Below, piece by piece: positions 24,792 through 33,128 of a DNA stretch of 45,464 nucleotides. Source of the stretch: JAUICS01 sp964384335 (GTDB taxonomy: Bacteria > Pseudomonadota > Alphaproteobacteria > Micavibrionales > Micavibrionaceae); assembly GCA_964384335.1 (NCBI GenBank), contig CAYLKN010000016.1:1-45464 (forward strand), written 5' to 3'. Both the position numbers and the translations under genes were made by a program. How positions within the stretch are numbered: position 1 is the stretch's first letter; the number at the start of each line of letters is the position of its first letter. The notes beneath the pieces were generated by a model, which saw nothing but the letters and a program-made list of their open reading frames with translations, made no database searches and was not told the DNA's origin.

Positions 24792-25412
24792 TCAGGCTGC
24801 GATTTTCAGCGGCCCCTGCTCAAACCGTTCGGCAACGTAATCCCAGTTGATCAGGTTGTCCACGAAGGCCTCAAGATATTTCGGACGGGCGTTGCGATAG
24901 TCGATATAATAGCTGTGTTCCCATACGTCACAGCCGAGCAGGGGAGTCTTGCCGTGTACAACCGGGTTCTCGCCGTTCGGCGTGCCGAGAATTTCAAGCT
25001 TGCCGCTGTTGTCGTCCATGGCCAGCCAGACCCAGCCGGAGCCGAACTGGCCCACGCCCGTCTTGACAAAGGCATCACGGAAAGCGTCAAACCCGCCGAT
25101 ATCCTCGTTTATGCGGTTCTGCAACGCGCCGGGAACCGAAGATCCGCCGCCGCCCTGTTTCATCCATTTCCAGAAATGAATATGGTTGAAATGCTGGCCC
25201 AGCTGGTTAAACAGTCCGGGATGGTTCTGATACGCCCAGACCATGGCTTCTTCCAGGCTGGCGTTTTCCCTGCCCGTGCCCTGTATTAACTCATTGCCTT
25301 TGTCCACATAGGCCTTGTGGTGTTTGTCGTGATGGTATTCGAGTGTTTCCGCGCTCATATAAGGGGACAGCGCATCATAGCTGTAGGGGAGTTCGGGGAG
25401 TTCGAATGGCAT
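24792..25412 (-). CDS. sodB: Superoxide dismutase, Fe type
   Basis: A 206-aa iron/manganese-family superoxide dismutase that converts superoxide to hydrogen peroxide and oxygen in the cytoplasm. The metal ligands are in place: H27 in LEYHHDKHHKAYV, a His in QLGQHFNHIHFWKWM, and the Asp and His of GCDVWEHSYYIDYRNARPKY. The Gly/Gln pattern around FNQLGQ and FGSGWVWLAMDD fits the iron form found in alphaproteobacteria. An AAGGAG site lies seven bases before the ATG, and a strong terminator follows. It is monocistronic by layout. Manganese or cambialistic use cannot be excluded from sequence. Confidence 0.96.
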   Translation of the reverse strand: MPFELPELPYSYDALSPYMSAETLEYHHDKHHKAYVDKGNELIQGTGRENASLEEAMVWAYQNHPGLFNQLGQHFNHIHFWKWMKQGGGGSSVPGALQNRINEDIGGFDAFRDAFVKTGVGQFGSGWVWLAMDDNSGKLEILGTPNGENPVVHGKTPLLGCDVWEHSYYIDYRNARPKYLEAFVDNLINWDYVAERFEQGPLKIAA

Positions 25413-25520
25413 TTTCAGTCTCCTTCCTGATATGTTTGAATTGGTTTACTTTGATTTTAACCTATTCTAAACAGGGCATATTGCAAGGGGCAAGATACCC
25501 CCTTTAAAGAAACAGATTAA

Positions 25521-25556
25521 GATAACCGCTTATGATAACCGCTTACGATAACCGGG
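25521..25556. repeat. 13-bp tandem repeat just before the synthase-like gene
   Basis: GATAACCGCTTAT, GATAACCGCTTAC and the partial GATAACCGGG follow one another directly and end 5 bp before the ATG at 25561. They occupy the place where a ribosome site would be expected, and none is visible. Confidence 0.85.
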
Positions 25557-25560
25557 CAAC

Positions 25561-26394
25561 ATGACCGGCAGGGACGAGCCAGAAAAATCTTTCGAGGAAT
25601 GCCGGGAAACGGTACGCCAATACGACCGGGACCGGTATATGCTGAGCCTGTTTTGTCCCGCCGGCGACCGGCCGGCATTGTGGTCCCTTTTCGCGTTTAA
25701 CAGCGAAATCGCCAAGACCCGGGAAGTTGTCAGCGAGACGCAGCTCGGCCTGATCCGTCTCCAGTGGTGGCGGGAAGCAATCGGAGAGATTTATGACGGC
25801 AAGCCTGTCCGTAAACATCCCGTTCTCATCGCCCTGAAAAGGGGGATTGAAACCTATGCCCTCCCGCGGGAATCATTTGAAACCCTGATCTATGCCCGTG
25901 AATTTGATCTGGAAGATGTGCCGCCCGCATCGTTTGAGGGTCTTATGACCTATGCCGATTTTACCAACACGCCTTTGCTGCAAATGACTGTAAAGATACT
26001 GTCCGGGGGTGATATACCGGGAGTTGAGGAGTCCCCGCAGGTCAAAAATATTGCCTGCGCGTACGGTCTTGTGGGTCTGATCCGTTCGATCCCTGTGCAT
26101 TTGCGGCAACGCCGCTGTTACCTTCCGGCGGATCTGATGGAAAAATACGAAACCGATCACTGGCGGCTTTACAACGGCAAGGATCATGATGTCATTCCCG
26201 TTATCGTCAGCGAGATTATGCAGAATGCGGAGATGAAAGATATATTTCAAAAACCTGAGAACCGAAAACTTCTGAGATGGTGGAAATTTGTCATGATGTG
26301 CAAAAAGGATATTGAAAAGACAGGCGGCGATCCGTTTGAAATAAGGGAAAGGGTATTCCCGATGTTAAGGCTTTTAAACTTAAAACCAGTCTAA
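25561..26394 (+). CDS. Squalene/phytoene synthase-like protein (NDUFAF6-like)
   Basis: A 277-aa protein with the squalene/phytoene synthase fold but without its catalytic acids. Where CrtB has DDxxD, this reads FNSEIAKTREVVSE; where CrtB has NIARDxxxD, this reads IRSIPVHLRQRRCYLP. Such proteins form the NDUFAF6-like branch, named after a human complex I assembly factor. The shape is otherwise complete, with LQWWREAIGEIYDG and LMTYADFTNTPLLQM as family landmarks. It overlaps the convergent NDUFAF3-like gene by 4 bp. A role in respiratory complex I biogenesis is inference from family and context. It should not be counted as a second crtB. Confidence 0.85.
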   Translation: MTGRDEPEKSFEECRETVRQYDRDRYMLSLFCPAGDRPALWSLFAFNSEIAKTREVVSETQLGLIRLQWWREAIGEIYDGKPVRKHPVLIALKRGIETYALPRESFETLIYAREFDLEDVPPASFEGLMTYADFTNTPLLQMTVKILSGGDIPGVEESPQVKNIACAYGLVGLIRSIPVHLRQRRCYLPADLMEKYETDHWRLYNGKDHDVIPVIVSEIMQNAEMKDIFQKPENRKLLRWWKFVMMCKKDIEKTGGDPFEIRERVFPMLRLLNLKPV

Positions 26395-26768
26395 ACAGGT
26401 ATCAGGGCCGCAAATACCCGGCGGCCTTCGGCCATAAGGACGTTATAGGTCCGGCATGCGGCCCCTGTGTCCATGGCCTCGATGCTCAGGCCCTGTTTTT
26501 TAAGAGTATTTTTGAGAGCGGGGGAAATAAAAACAAGCTTTGCGCCCGTGCCCAAAAGGACCACGTCAATATCCTCCGCCCGGTCAAGCAAGGGCCTGAA
26601 ATCCTCTTCATTCAGCATCTCTGCCGGGCCGGAAACCGTCCATTCACAGGTGTCTGAAGGACTGACCAGAACGGCGTGGTCATAGGTTGTCCCGGATACG
26701 CGGAAGCGTCCGCCCGCGTAACTCTGGATAATCTGCTGGTCGCTTTTGACAAGGGGTGTAACATCCAT
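26391..26768 (-). CDS. Mth938/DUF498 domain protein (NDUFAF3-like)
   Basis: A 125-aa single-domain protein of the Mth938/DUF498 family, whose human member NDUFAF3 helps assemble mitochondrial complex I. The family look is clear in QQIIQSYAGGRFRVSGTTYD at the start, VVLLGTGAKLVFISPAL in the middle and GLSIEAMDTGAACRTYNVLM near the end. The frame reaches back to a TTG at 26810, but the ATG at 26768 (MDVTPLVKS) matches the usual N-terminus. It is the last gene of the yajC-secD-secF-EamA run and faces the NDUFAF6-like gene. Linkage to sec genes is a known feature of this family in alphaproteobacteria. Confidence 0.85.
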   Translation of the reverse strand: MDVTPLVKSDQQIIQSYAGGRFRVSGTTYDHAVLVSPSDTCEWTVSGPAEMLNEEDFRPLLDRAEDIDVVLLGTGAKLVFISPALKNTLKKQGLSIEAMDTGAACRTYNVLMAEGRRVFAALIPV

Positions 26769-26810
26769 GCATTTGTTTATGACATGAAAGCAGAAAGACT
26801 GCAAAGGCAA

Positions 26811-27266
26811 CTATACAGATTGCTTTTTGTTGTCACGGGATAACAGATAGATGGCAATACAGGCCAGAATGATCCCGGCGGCGTTTACCGCACTGATCCG
26901 TTCCTCAAACAGGGTCAGGCCGAGAATGGTTGAGGTCAGCGTCAGACCGATACGTGTCAATGAGAAACCGATTGAAACTTTCGCTCCCGCACGGAACATC
27001 AGAACGTTTCCTGTATTAATCGTAAACGCGCCCAGACCGCAAAGTATCGGCGCGTATACAACCGCCCAATCCTGGGCGGGCACTTTGGCAAACGCCGCGA
27101 AACCGGCAAGAATGACAAGATTCAAAACGATAAGCGTAAACGAAAGCATGGACAGAAAAAAATAGGGATTCGGGGTTTTTACGTATTTCATGGAGATGGA
27201 ATAACCTGCGCTGCCGCAGGCAACCACCAGCGCAAATATAAGCCAGGTATCCAGCAATGCTGTCAT
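26811..27266 (-). CDS. EamA/DMT half-transporter, second subunit
   Basis: A 151-aa membrane protein with five predicted helices (for example LIFALVVACGSAGYSISMKY and AAGIILACIAIYLLS), the size of one EamA repeat of the drug/metabolite transporter superfamily. GLTLFEERISAVNAAGIILA is the typical end-of-repeat signature with the conserved Glu pair. A GTG three bases upstream is an alternative start. The ATG overlaps the stop of the previous gene as TGATG, so the two subunits should be made together and pair into a ten-helix transporter. The substrate is unknown. Confidence 0.8.
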   Translation of the reverse strand: MTALLDTWLIFALVVACGSAGYSISMKYVKTPNPYFFLSMLSFTLIVLNLVILAGFAAFAKVPAQDWAVVYAPILCGLGAFTINTGNVLMFRAGAKVSIGFSLTRIGLTLTSTILGLTLFEERISAVNAAGIILACIAIYLLSRDNKKQSV

Positions 27267-27712
27267 CACCAGTTCACCATAATAATTGAAATGATAGCCA
27301 GAATGATCCCGGCAATCTTTCGGCTGTCCAGTTTTTCATGAATAATAACAAGACCGTACAGAACACTTATCAAAAGTGCGCCGACGCTGGTCGCCGGTAC
27401 TGCAATTGCAAGCGGCGCGCCGGAACCGAACATATACAATATGGCGTAAAAAGTCGTCAGGATTATACAGGCGGTCAGTAAAATATGGTTTATAACGCCT
27501 TTCGATAAAGTATTCCGGCCAAAAAATGTTCTGAAAACAAAAAAGCAGACAAGATTCAGTGTCAGGGTTGTGAGGGAAAGCAGAATCAGAAAATAAGGGG
27601 GAAACATGGCGTTCCCGATTTTAAACCCGACATAGAACAAGCTTAGCCCGAAAATGGCCATAAAGGCATAAACCAGCCAGTGACCGGGAAGTTTCGGCGG
27701 ATTTCCATGCAT
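27266..27712 (-). CDS. EamA/DMT half-transporter, first subunit
   Basis: A 148-aa membrane protein with five predicted helices (WLVYAFMAIFGLSLFYVGFK first, IAGIILAIISIIMVNW last). The segment LYGLVIIHEKLDSRKIAGII is the EamA end-of-repeat signature. It pairs with the next gene, which starts on its stop codon. It lies 32 bp after secF and may ride on the sec transcript. In most genomes both repeats are fused in one protein of about 300 aa; here they are two genes. Confidence 0.8.
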   Translation of the reverse strand: MHGNPPKLPGHWLVYAFMAIFGLSLFYVGFKIGNAMFPPYFLILLSLTTLTLNLVCFFVFRTFFGRNTLSKGVINHILLTACIILTTFYAILYMFGSGAPLAIAVPATSVGALLISVLYGLVIIHEKLDSRKIAGIILAIISIIMVNW

Positions 27713-27744
27713 AGTTTCGGATCCTTACCGGTTCAGAGGGTGTT

Positions 27745-28722
27745 TCAGGCGTTATCCTGTGCCCCGGTTTCGTCTTCCCCGGATTCACTGGTCTTACCAG
27801 TCTTGATATTCATAAGCATTAAAATGGGAGAGGCAACGAAGATAGAGGAATAAGTACCGATTATAATTCCAAAAATAAGCGCGTTTATAAAGCCCTGAAT
27901 GACTTCGCCGCCGAATATCCAGAGTGCAAGAAGAACGATCAGTGTTGTCACGGATGTTATGATTGTCCGGCTCAGACTCTGATTGATTGATGTGTTGAAA
28001 ATATCTGTGAAGGGCAGTTTTTTAAACTTTCGAAGGTTTTCCCGGATACGGTCGAACACAACAACTGTATCGTTGATTGAGTAACCTGCGATCATGAGTA
28101 AAGCCGCAACGGTTGACAGGTTGAATTCCATCTGTGTAATGGCAAACAGGCCAAGCGTCGCAATAACGTCGTGAGCAAGGGCGGTGAGGGATGCAACCCC
28201 AAACTGCCATTCAAAACGGAAAGACACGTAAATCATAATACCGATCAGTGCGGATAACATTGAAACGAGGCCCGCCGTCTTCAGTTCCTCTCCGACCTGC
28301 GGTCCGACATATTCCACCCGGCGATAGGTTACGGTGTCTTCACCATAAGCGGTGTTCAGTCTCTGCCGTACTTTGTCAATGGCGGCCTGCTGCGTTTCGC
28401 TCTGATCCTTTTCACTGCCCGGATCCTGTTGCGGAATGCGGATAAGGAAATCTGTGGGCTGGCCGAATTCCTGGATCGATACATTGCCGATACCAAGTCC
28501 GTTAAGATCTTTGCGGATCTCCGATATATCCGGCTCCTGATCAAGGCGGATTTCGATAAGGGTTCCACCCGTGAAATCAATACCGAAGTTCAGTCCCTTT
28601 GTTGCAATCAGTAAAACCGATGCAAGAATAATAACAGCCGACAGCCCGAAGGCAAAGAAACGTTTACCTATAAAATCCAGACTGGTTTCAGAGGGGATTA
28701 TATTGACGCCTTTAATGATCAT
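27745..28722 (-). CDS. secF: Protein translocase subunit SecF
   Basis: A 325-aa inner-membrane protein that, with SecD and YajC, uses the proton gradient to pull preproteins through SecYEG. A first helix (about 21-42) is followed by the family start GLNFGIDFTGGTLIEIRL, a periplasmic domain, and five helices. The SecF signature GYSINDTVVVFDRIRENLRK is complete at about residues 212-231. It lies 44 bp after secD. The acidic C-terminal tail (SGEDETGAQDNA) is short and unremarkable. Confidence 0.97.
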   Translation of the reverse strand: MIIKGVNIIPSETSLDFIGKRFFAFGLSAVIILASVLLIATKGLNFGIDFTGGTLIEIRLDQEPDISEIRKDLNGLGIGNVSIQEFGQPTDFLIRIPQQDPGSEKDQSETQQAAIDKVRQRLNTAYGEDTVTYRRVEYVGPQVGEELKTAGLVSMLSALIGIMIYVSFRFEWQFGVASLTALAHDVIATLGLFAITQMEFNLSTVAALLMIAGYSINDTVVVFDRIRENLRKFKKLPFTDIFNTSINQSLSRTIITSVTTLIVLLALWIFGGEVIQGFINALIFGIIIGTYSSIFVASPILMLMNIKTGKTSESGEDETGAQDNA

Positions 28723-28766
28723 TGTGATTTCCTGTTCTTATCCTGTAACTTTCATCCTGATTTAAT

Positions 28767-30320
28767 CTAAACCGGTATTTCTTTCGGCCTTCTTTTCCAA
28801 AGCCAGGTTATGACCATCAGGCGTGTTACCATGATTGATGAAAAAAGTGATGTCAGAATCCCGATGCCAAGTGTCACGGCAAAGCCTTTAATCGGACCGC
28901 TGCCGAATGAGAAAAGAATGATGGCGGCAATCAGTGTCGTGAAGTTGGAATCAATGATAGTGGTCATGGCGCGGCTGTAACCGGAATCAATCGCCGAGAT
29001 CGGTGAGCGGCCGGAACGCAGTTCTTCTTTTATCCGTTCGAAAATCAGAACATTGGCGTCAATAGCCATGCCGAGGGTCAGAACAATTCCTGCAATTCCG
29101 GGAAGTGTAAGAGTGGCCTGAAGTGTCGAAAGCAAAGCAAAAATAAGAGATATATTCACCAGAAGGGCAATGTTGGCGAATATTCCAAAAAGTCCGTAAA
29201 TTAATGTCATAAATGCGATAATTAAAAACAGGCCGACAATGCTTGCCTTTTTACCGGATTCCACCGAATCCTGACCAAGTGAGGGGCCGACCGTTCTTTC
29301 CTCGATCACATTCAGTTCAGCCGGAAGTGCGCCGGCGCGCAGAAGGAGGGAGAGGTCAGAGGTTTCCTGCACGGTAAAATCGCCGGAAATAACCGCAGAT
29401 CCCGCACAAATTGGCTCGTTAATACGCGGGGCGCTGATAATCTCGTTATCCAGAACAATAGCAAAAGGTTCCCCCGTGTGATCCTGGGTCAGTTTGCAGA
29501 AACGGCGCGCGCCAAGGCTGTTCAGGCTGAAACTGACCACCGGCTGGCCAAGCTGGAACGTCGGTTGCGCATTGGTCAGCATCTCACCGGTAATCGCAGG
29601 ACGCCTGTCAAGACGCAGCCGCTGGCCCTGAAGATCGACGGAAGGCAATAAAAGTCCGCCGCGGCCGGATGTTTCATCCCCGATAACCAGATGGAACGTT
29701 AATTTTGCCGTGGTTCCGATAAGCTCTTTAATCCGGGTCGGGTCATCAACGCCCGGAAGCTGGACCAGAATGCGGTCATCGCCCTGACGCTGGATAACAG
29801 GTTCGCGGGTTCCGGTTTCATCGATCCTGCGGCGCACAACCTCTATGGACTGCGCGATTGTCTGATTAATAACATCCGTCCGTGCGTCCTCTGTGAATTT
29901 GGCCTCCAGGACGTTTTCATCACGGTAAGCCGTTACCTGAATCCGGTTGTCCAGATCGGCCATGATGCGTTCGGCCTTCTGAAAGTCCTCTCCCTCCCGG
30001 ATGTCAACGTGAATACCGCCGGGCACAAGTTTAAGGGAGGAATAGCCGATACGCTCGTCCCGGAGTTCAGAGCGCAAAGCCGAAAGCATATTGTCCCGCT
30101 GTTCCTTGAACACAGACTCTATATCAACGGAAAAAAGAAGATGTGCGCCACCCTGTAGATCCAGGCCCAGATTTATCGTCTTGCCCGGCATCCATCCGGG
30201 AAGCGTATTCTGCATCCATTGACGCCCGCTCTGGCTGATTACGTTAGGCATGCTGTAGAATATGCCGAAAAGGCATACAATTAAAATTAGTCCGATTTTC
30301 CAAGGGGCGATTTGAAGCAT
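28767..30320 (-). CDS. secD: Protein translocase subunit SecD
   Basis: A 517-aa partner of SecF. After one helix (about 7-25) comes LGLDLQGGAHLLFSVD, the classical SecD start, then the large periplasmic P1 head. It includes RRRIDETGTREPVIQRQG and IVLDNEIISAPRINEPI, where the conserved loops for substrate binding lie. The C-terminal five helices contain TLGMAIDANVLIFERIKEEL, with the Asp that serves proton coupling. The length is shorter than E. coli SecD (615 aa), as is usual outside enterobacteria. It follows yajC by 21 bp. Confidence 0.97.
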   Translation of the reverse strand: MLQIAPWKIGLILIVCLFGIFYSMPNVISQSGRQWMQNTLPGWMPGKTINLGLDLQGGAHLLFSVDIESVFKEQRDNMLSALRSELRDERIGYSSLKLVPGGIHVDIREGEDFQKAERIMADLDNRIQVTAYRDENVLEAKFTEDARTDVINQTIAQSIEVVRRRIDETGTREPVIQRQGDDRILVQLPGVDDPTRIKELIGTTAKLTFHLVIGDETSGRGGLLLPSVDLQGQRLRLDRRPAITGEMLTNAQPTFQLGQPVVSFSLNSLGARRFCKLTQDHTGEPFAIVLDNEIISAPRINEPICAGSAVISGDFTVQETSDLSLLLRAGALPAELNVIEERTVGPSLGQDSVESGKKASIVGLFLIIAFMTLIYGLFGIFANIALLVNISLIFALLSTLQATLTLPGIAGIVLTLGMAIDANVLIFERIKEELRSGRSPISAIDSGYSRAMTTIIDSNFTTLIAAIILFSFGSGPIKGFAVTLGIGILTSLFSSIMVTRLMVITWLWKRRPKEIPV

Positions 30321-30341
30321 TGTATACTGCGTGTTTTGGGG

Positions 30342-30725
30342 CTAAACCCTGTCTTTTTTTTCTTCCTTGTTATCGTTTTTGGCCTCCGCCAGTTTCGGAT
30401 TTTGCCGAACGATATCTTCATATCTGCCTGATATTGCGGATCTCAGAACGGTAACCTTGTTTTTGTTACCGACATCAATGATAACTTCACTGGATTTTGA
30501 ATTGTCGTCGATTTCACCGACAAGACCGCCGTTCGTTACAATCTTTTCACCTTTCTGAAGAGAGCCGAGCATCTGGTTATGCTCCTTAATTCTTTTTTGC
30601 TGAGGCCGGATCATCAGGAAATACAATAAACCGATCAATACGACGATTAACAGAATATTCATGAAAAACATTTCCCCCGTTCCGGGGGCTTCAGACGCCT
30701 GGGCCATTGCCTGTGAAATAAACAT
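30342..30725 (-). CDS. yajC: Preprotein translocase subunit YajC
   Basis: A 127-aa accessory subunit of the SecDF complex. It has one membrane helix (FFMNILLIVVLIGLLYFLMI, about 20-39), followed by the signature RPQQKRIKEHNQMLGSLQKG and the small beta domain VTNGGLVGEIDDNSKSSEVI. The tail is Lys/Glu-rich. An AAGGAG site lies six bases before the ATG. It heads the run yajC-secD-secF-EamA-EamA-DUF498 and is divergent from a DUF815 ATPase gene, with 139 bp between them for both promoters. Confidence 0.95.
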   Translation of the reverse strand: MFISQAMAQASEAPGTGEMFFMNILLIVVLIGLLYFLMIRPQQKRIKEHNQMLGSLQKGEKIVTNGGLVGEIDDNSKSSEVIIDVGNKNKVTVLRSAISGRYEDIVRQNPKLAEAKNDNKEEKKDRV

Positions 30726-30864
30726 AGTCTCTCCTTAAAATCAGAATCTTGTAAAATTTAAAGTTGCCGGATACACCCAGTTCTTGAAAATGTTCCGTAA
30801 CCCCGTTAACTGTAACCAGTCTGCAATATAAACCCCTAACCATGAAAAACAAGAGAATTTCATA

Positions 30865-31749
30865 ATGACTCCCAAAGAGAATAAAGAGATTGTGAATATC
30901 CTTGGCAGAATCGCGTCCGCGCTTGAGAAACAGGCAGGCAGCGAACCGCCAGTACCGGAATTCGAAAACTGCGGGCTCCATATCTGGAAAAGTCATGCGG
31001 GGCAGTTTCAGAACGTTCGTAATACGCCGGTTTTGCCGCTAGATATGCTGATCGGTCTGGACTATCAGGCGGATATCCTGCTTCAGAATACACGCCAGTT
31101 TGCGCAGGGCTTCCCGGCGAATAACGCCTTGCTCTGGGGGGCGAGAGGGACGGGAAAAAGCGCGCTTGTGAAGGCGGTATACCGGCAAATTGCAATTGAG
31201 GAATCGTTGCCTTTCAATCTTATTGAGATCCAGCGGGAGGATCTGGAGGATACGGAAACTATTCTGGATATTCTGAGCATGTACAGAGACAGACGTTTTG
31301 TGCTGTTTTGCGATGACCTGTCTTTTGATGAGGGGGAAAGCCGTTACAAATCGCTGAAAAGTGTTTTGGAGGGCGGTGTCCTGACACGTCCGGATAACGT
31401 CCTTTTTTACGCAACGTCAAACCGCCGGCACCTTATGCCGCGCCAGATGATCGAGAACGAAGCAAGCAGTGCCATTCATCCCGGAGAGGCCGTGGAAGAA
31501 AAAGTATCCCTTTCCGATCGTTTCGGTCTGTGGCTTGGTTTTTATAATGTTGATCAGGACGCCTATCTTGAAATGATCAGGACGTATTGTTCCAGATTTG
31601 GTCTGGATGAAGATCTTGAGAAAATTGAAAACGATGCGCTTTGCTGGGCCCGTACACGGGGAAACAGGTCAGGCCGGGTGGCATGGCAGTTTATTCAGGA
31701 TATTGCCGGACGGAAAGGCAAAGCGCTGAATGCATACCTGATTATTTAA
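30865..31749 (+). CDS. DUF815 family AAA ATPase
   Basis: A 294-aa P-loop ATPase of the DUF815 family. After a helical N-terminus comes LPLDMLIGLDYQADILLQN, the Walker A motif GARGTGKSAL (about 93-102), Walker B-like FVLFCDDLSFDEGE, and the sensor region NVLFYATSNRRHLMPRQM. These are followed by DRFGLWLGFYNVDQDAYLEM, the most typical DUF815 stretch. The family is common in bacteria but has no settled function. It is often found near yajC and secDF in alphaproteobacteria, as here in divergent orientation. It overlaps the convergent formamidase-like gene by 8 bp. Confidence 0.9.
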   Translation: MTPKENKEIVNILGRIASALEKQAGSEPPVPEFENCGLHIWKSHAGQFQNVRNTPVLPLDMLIGLDYQADILLQNTRQFAQGFPANNALLWGARGTGKSALVKAVYRQIAIEESLPFNLIEIQREDLEDTETILDILSMYRDRRFVLFCDDLSFDEGESRYKSLKSVLEGGVLTRPDNVLFYATSNRRHLMPRQMIENEASSAIHPGEAVEEKVSLSDRFGLWLGFYNVDQDAYLEMIRTYCSRFGLDEDLEKIENDALCWARTRGNRSGRVAWQFIQDIAGRKGKALNAYLII

Positions 31750-32683
31750 AAACGGAAAAGGGAAAATAAAACGAAACCACATAGTTTGGAAGATCGACAA
31801 TTTCATTAATTCTTAAGTCACCGCAAACACTACAGAGCATGTAGGCATCCATGGGATCAAGTTTCTGCTCTTTCCCCAAAAGATCAATCATTCCTGTAAC
31901 AGCATCCTTTGCGGCTTGCAAAAGGTCAGGTCCGATACCGGTTGTGGCTTTGTAATGCGATAAATTCCGTTGATGCAGATGACCGGGCATTTCAAATTTT
32001 GGAAATTTCAGATTGGCCTGCTTCACAACATCAAATTTTACAGTAACGTTCATCGGGCTTTCGATCGCCGTCCCGCAGACTTCACCATCGCCCTGCGCCG
32101 CATGGGTGTCACCGAGAGAAAACAGAGCGCCTTCAACCTCAACAGGGAGATATACAGTGCTGCCCGTCACCATATCCTTGATATCCATATTTCCGCCTAC
32201 ATTATACGGTGGGATTACACTGTGTGTTCCAGGTGTGGCCTGGGCGTTGCCCAGAGTGCCAGTAAACGGCCGCACCGGAATATGCGCATTGTCTCCAAAC
32301 AAAGTTGTACCGGATCCGCTTTTCTCGTATTTCCAGAGTGTCAGTGCAGCTTCGGGGAACTGATCTGTCAATAAACCAAACCCCGGTATATTGCCTGTCC
32401 ATCCCCAGCCGGACGGAGTATATTCGATGAAAGTAGCGGATATGGCATCTCCGGGTTTCGCTCCTTCAACATACAAAGGTCCTGTGGTCGGGTTTGCACG
32501 TTCCGGATCTTCATTCAGTATATCCGCAACTGTCGACTCAGGTGTTATCTGTCCGTCGGAGGCGTCTTTTGCCTCAATCGTTACAGTTTCACCGGGGCGG
32601 ACGTGATAAACAGGGGGAATGGAGTTATCCCAGCCAAAATGATGGTGATGAGAATGTATGGTTTTGATTTTTAAATCGGCCAT
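31742..32683 (-). CDS. Acetamidase/formamidase family protein
   Basis: A 313-aa FmdA/AmdA family hydrolase, which releases ammonia from formamide, acetamide or similar small amides. The family block FSLGDTHAAQGDGEVCGTAI (about 193-212) is complete, with PGTHSVIPPYNVGGNMDIKD earlier in the chain. The N-terminus has a His run (HSHHHHFGWDN) that may bind metal. It is shorter than the 400-aa FmdA enzymes, in line with the short FmdA/AmdA group, so the exact amide is uncertain. It lies downstream of rpsO on the same strand, where pnp would usually be, but behind a structured 152-bp spacer. Confidence 0.88.
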   Translation of the reverse strand: MADLKIKTIHSHHHHFGWDNSIPPVYHVRPGETVTIEAKDASDGQITPESTVADILNEDPERANPTTGPLYVEGAKPGDAISATFIEYTPSGWGWTGNIPGFGLLTDQFPEAALTLWKYEKSGSGTTLFGDNAHIPVRPFTGTLGNAQATPGTHSVIPPYNVGGNMDIKDMVTGSTVYLPVEVEGALFSLGDTHAAQGDGEVCGTAIESPMNVTVKFDVVKQANLKFPKFEMPGHLHQRNLSHYKATTGIGPDLLQAAKDAVTGMIDLLGKEQKLDPMDAYMLCSVCGDLRINEIVDLPNYVVSFYFPFSVFK

Positions 32684-32728
32684 ATTTACAGTTTTGCCGA
32701 TACAACAATATTTATATACATCTTAAAA

Positions 32729-32800
32729 AAAGCTTTCTCTATAAACTTTAAATACCCAGTTTAAAGGTAACACAAAAAAAATTGATTTATAGAGAGCTTT
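32729..32800 (-). terminator. Nested inverted repeats after rpsO, likely terminator
   Basis: On the minus strand AAAGCTCTCTATAAA (32786-32800) pairs with the segment at 32729-32745 through 15 bp with a 2-nt bulge, and a T run follows. Inside it CTTTAAA and TTTAAAG (32746-32752 and 32760-32766) form a second stem stacked next to the first. It lies 36 bp downstream of the rpsO stop. A terminator is the simplest reading. Confidence 0.55.
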
Positions 32801-32835
32801 AAAAAACCCGGGTAAGCGTTTTTTGTCCTTTTCCT

Positions 32836-33105
32836 CTAACGCCGTATGCCAAGGGCCTTGATAATTCTCAGATATTCATCGTTGTTGGTTTTTTTGAGGT
32901 AGTCCAGCAACTTCCGGCGTTTGGCAACCATCTGCAGAAGACCGCGACGGCTGTGTACATCTTTTTTATGCGTTTGCATATGGCCGGACAGGTTCTGAAT
33001 ACGCTCCGTCAGAATGGCAATTTGTACCTGCGGTGAACCGGTATCCGTTTCGGATGTCCGGTATTCTTTAATAAGGTCCTGCTTACGGGCAGCTTCTATC
33101 GACAT
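32836..33105 (-). CDS. rpsO: 30S ribosomal protein S15
   Basis: An 89-aa complete S15, a primary 16S rRNA binder of the small-subunit platform. Family marks are TDTGSPQVQIAILTERIQNL and HSRRGLLQMVAKRRKLLDYL, followed by YLRIIKALGIRR at the end. AAGGAG lies before the ATG. It is the last gene of the rimP-nusA-infB-rbfA-truB-rpsO run. In most proteobacteria pnp follows directly; here a structured spacer and a formamidase-like gene follow instead. Confidence 0.98.
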   Translation of the reverse strand: MSIEAARKQDLIKEYRTSETDTGSPQVQIAILTERIQNLSGHMQTHKKDVHSRRGLLQMVAKRRKLLDYLKKTNNDEYLRIIKALGIRR

Positions 33106-33128
33106 CGTATGCTCCTTTTCTGTAAAAA

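Noticed and set aside
25561..26394. Second phytoene or squalene synthase for carotenoids or hopanoids
   Set aside because: Both Asp-rich catalytic motifs are missing, and it sits with DUF498 and sec genes rather than with the crt cluster or hopanoid genes.
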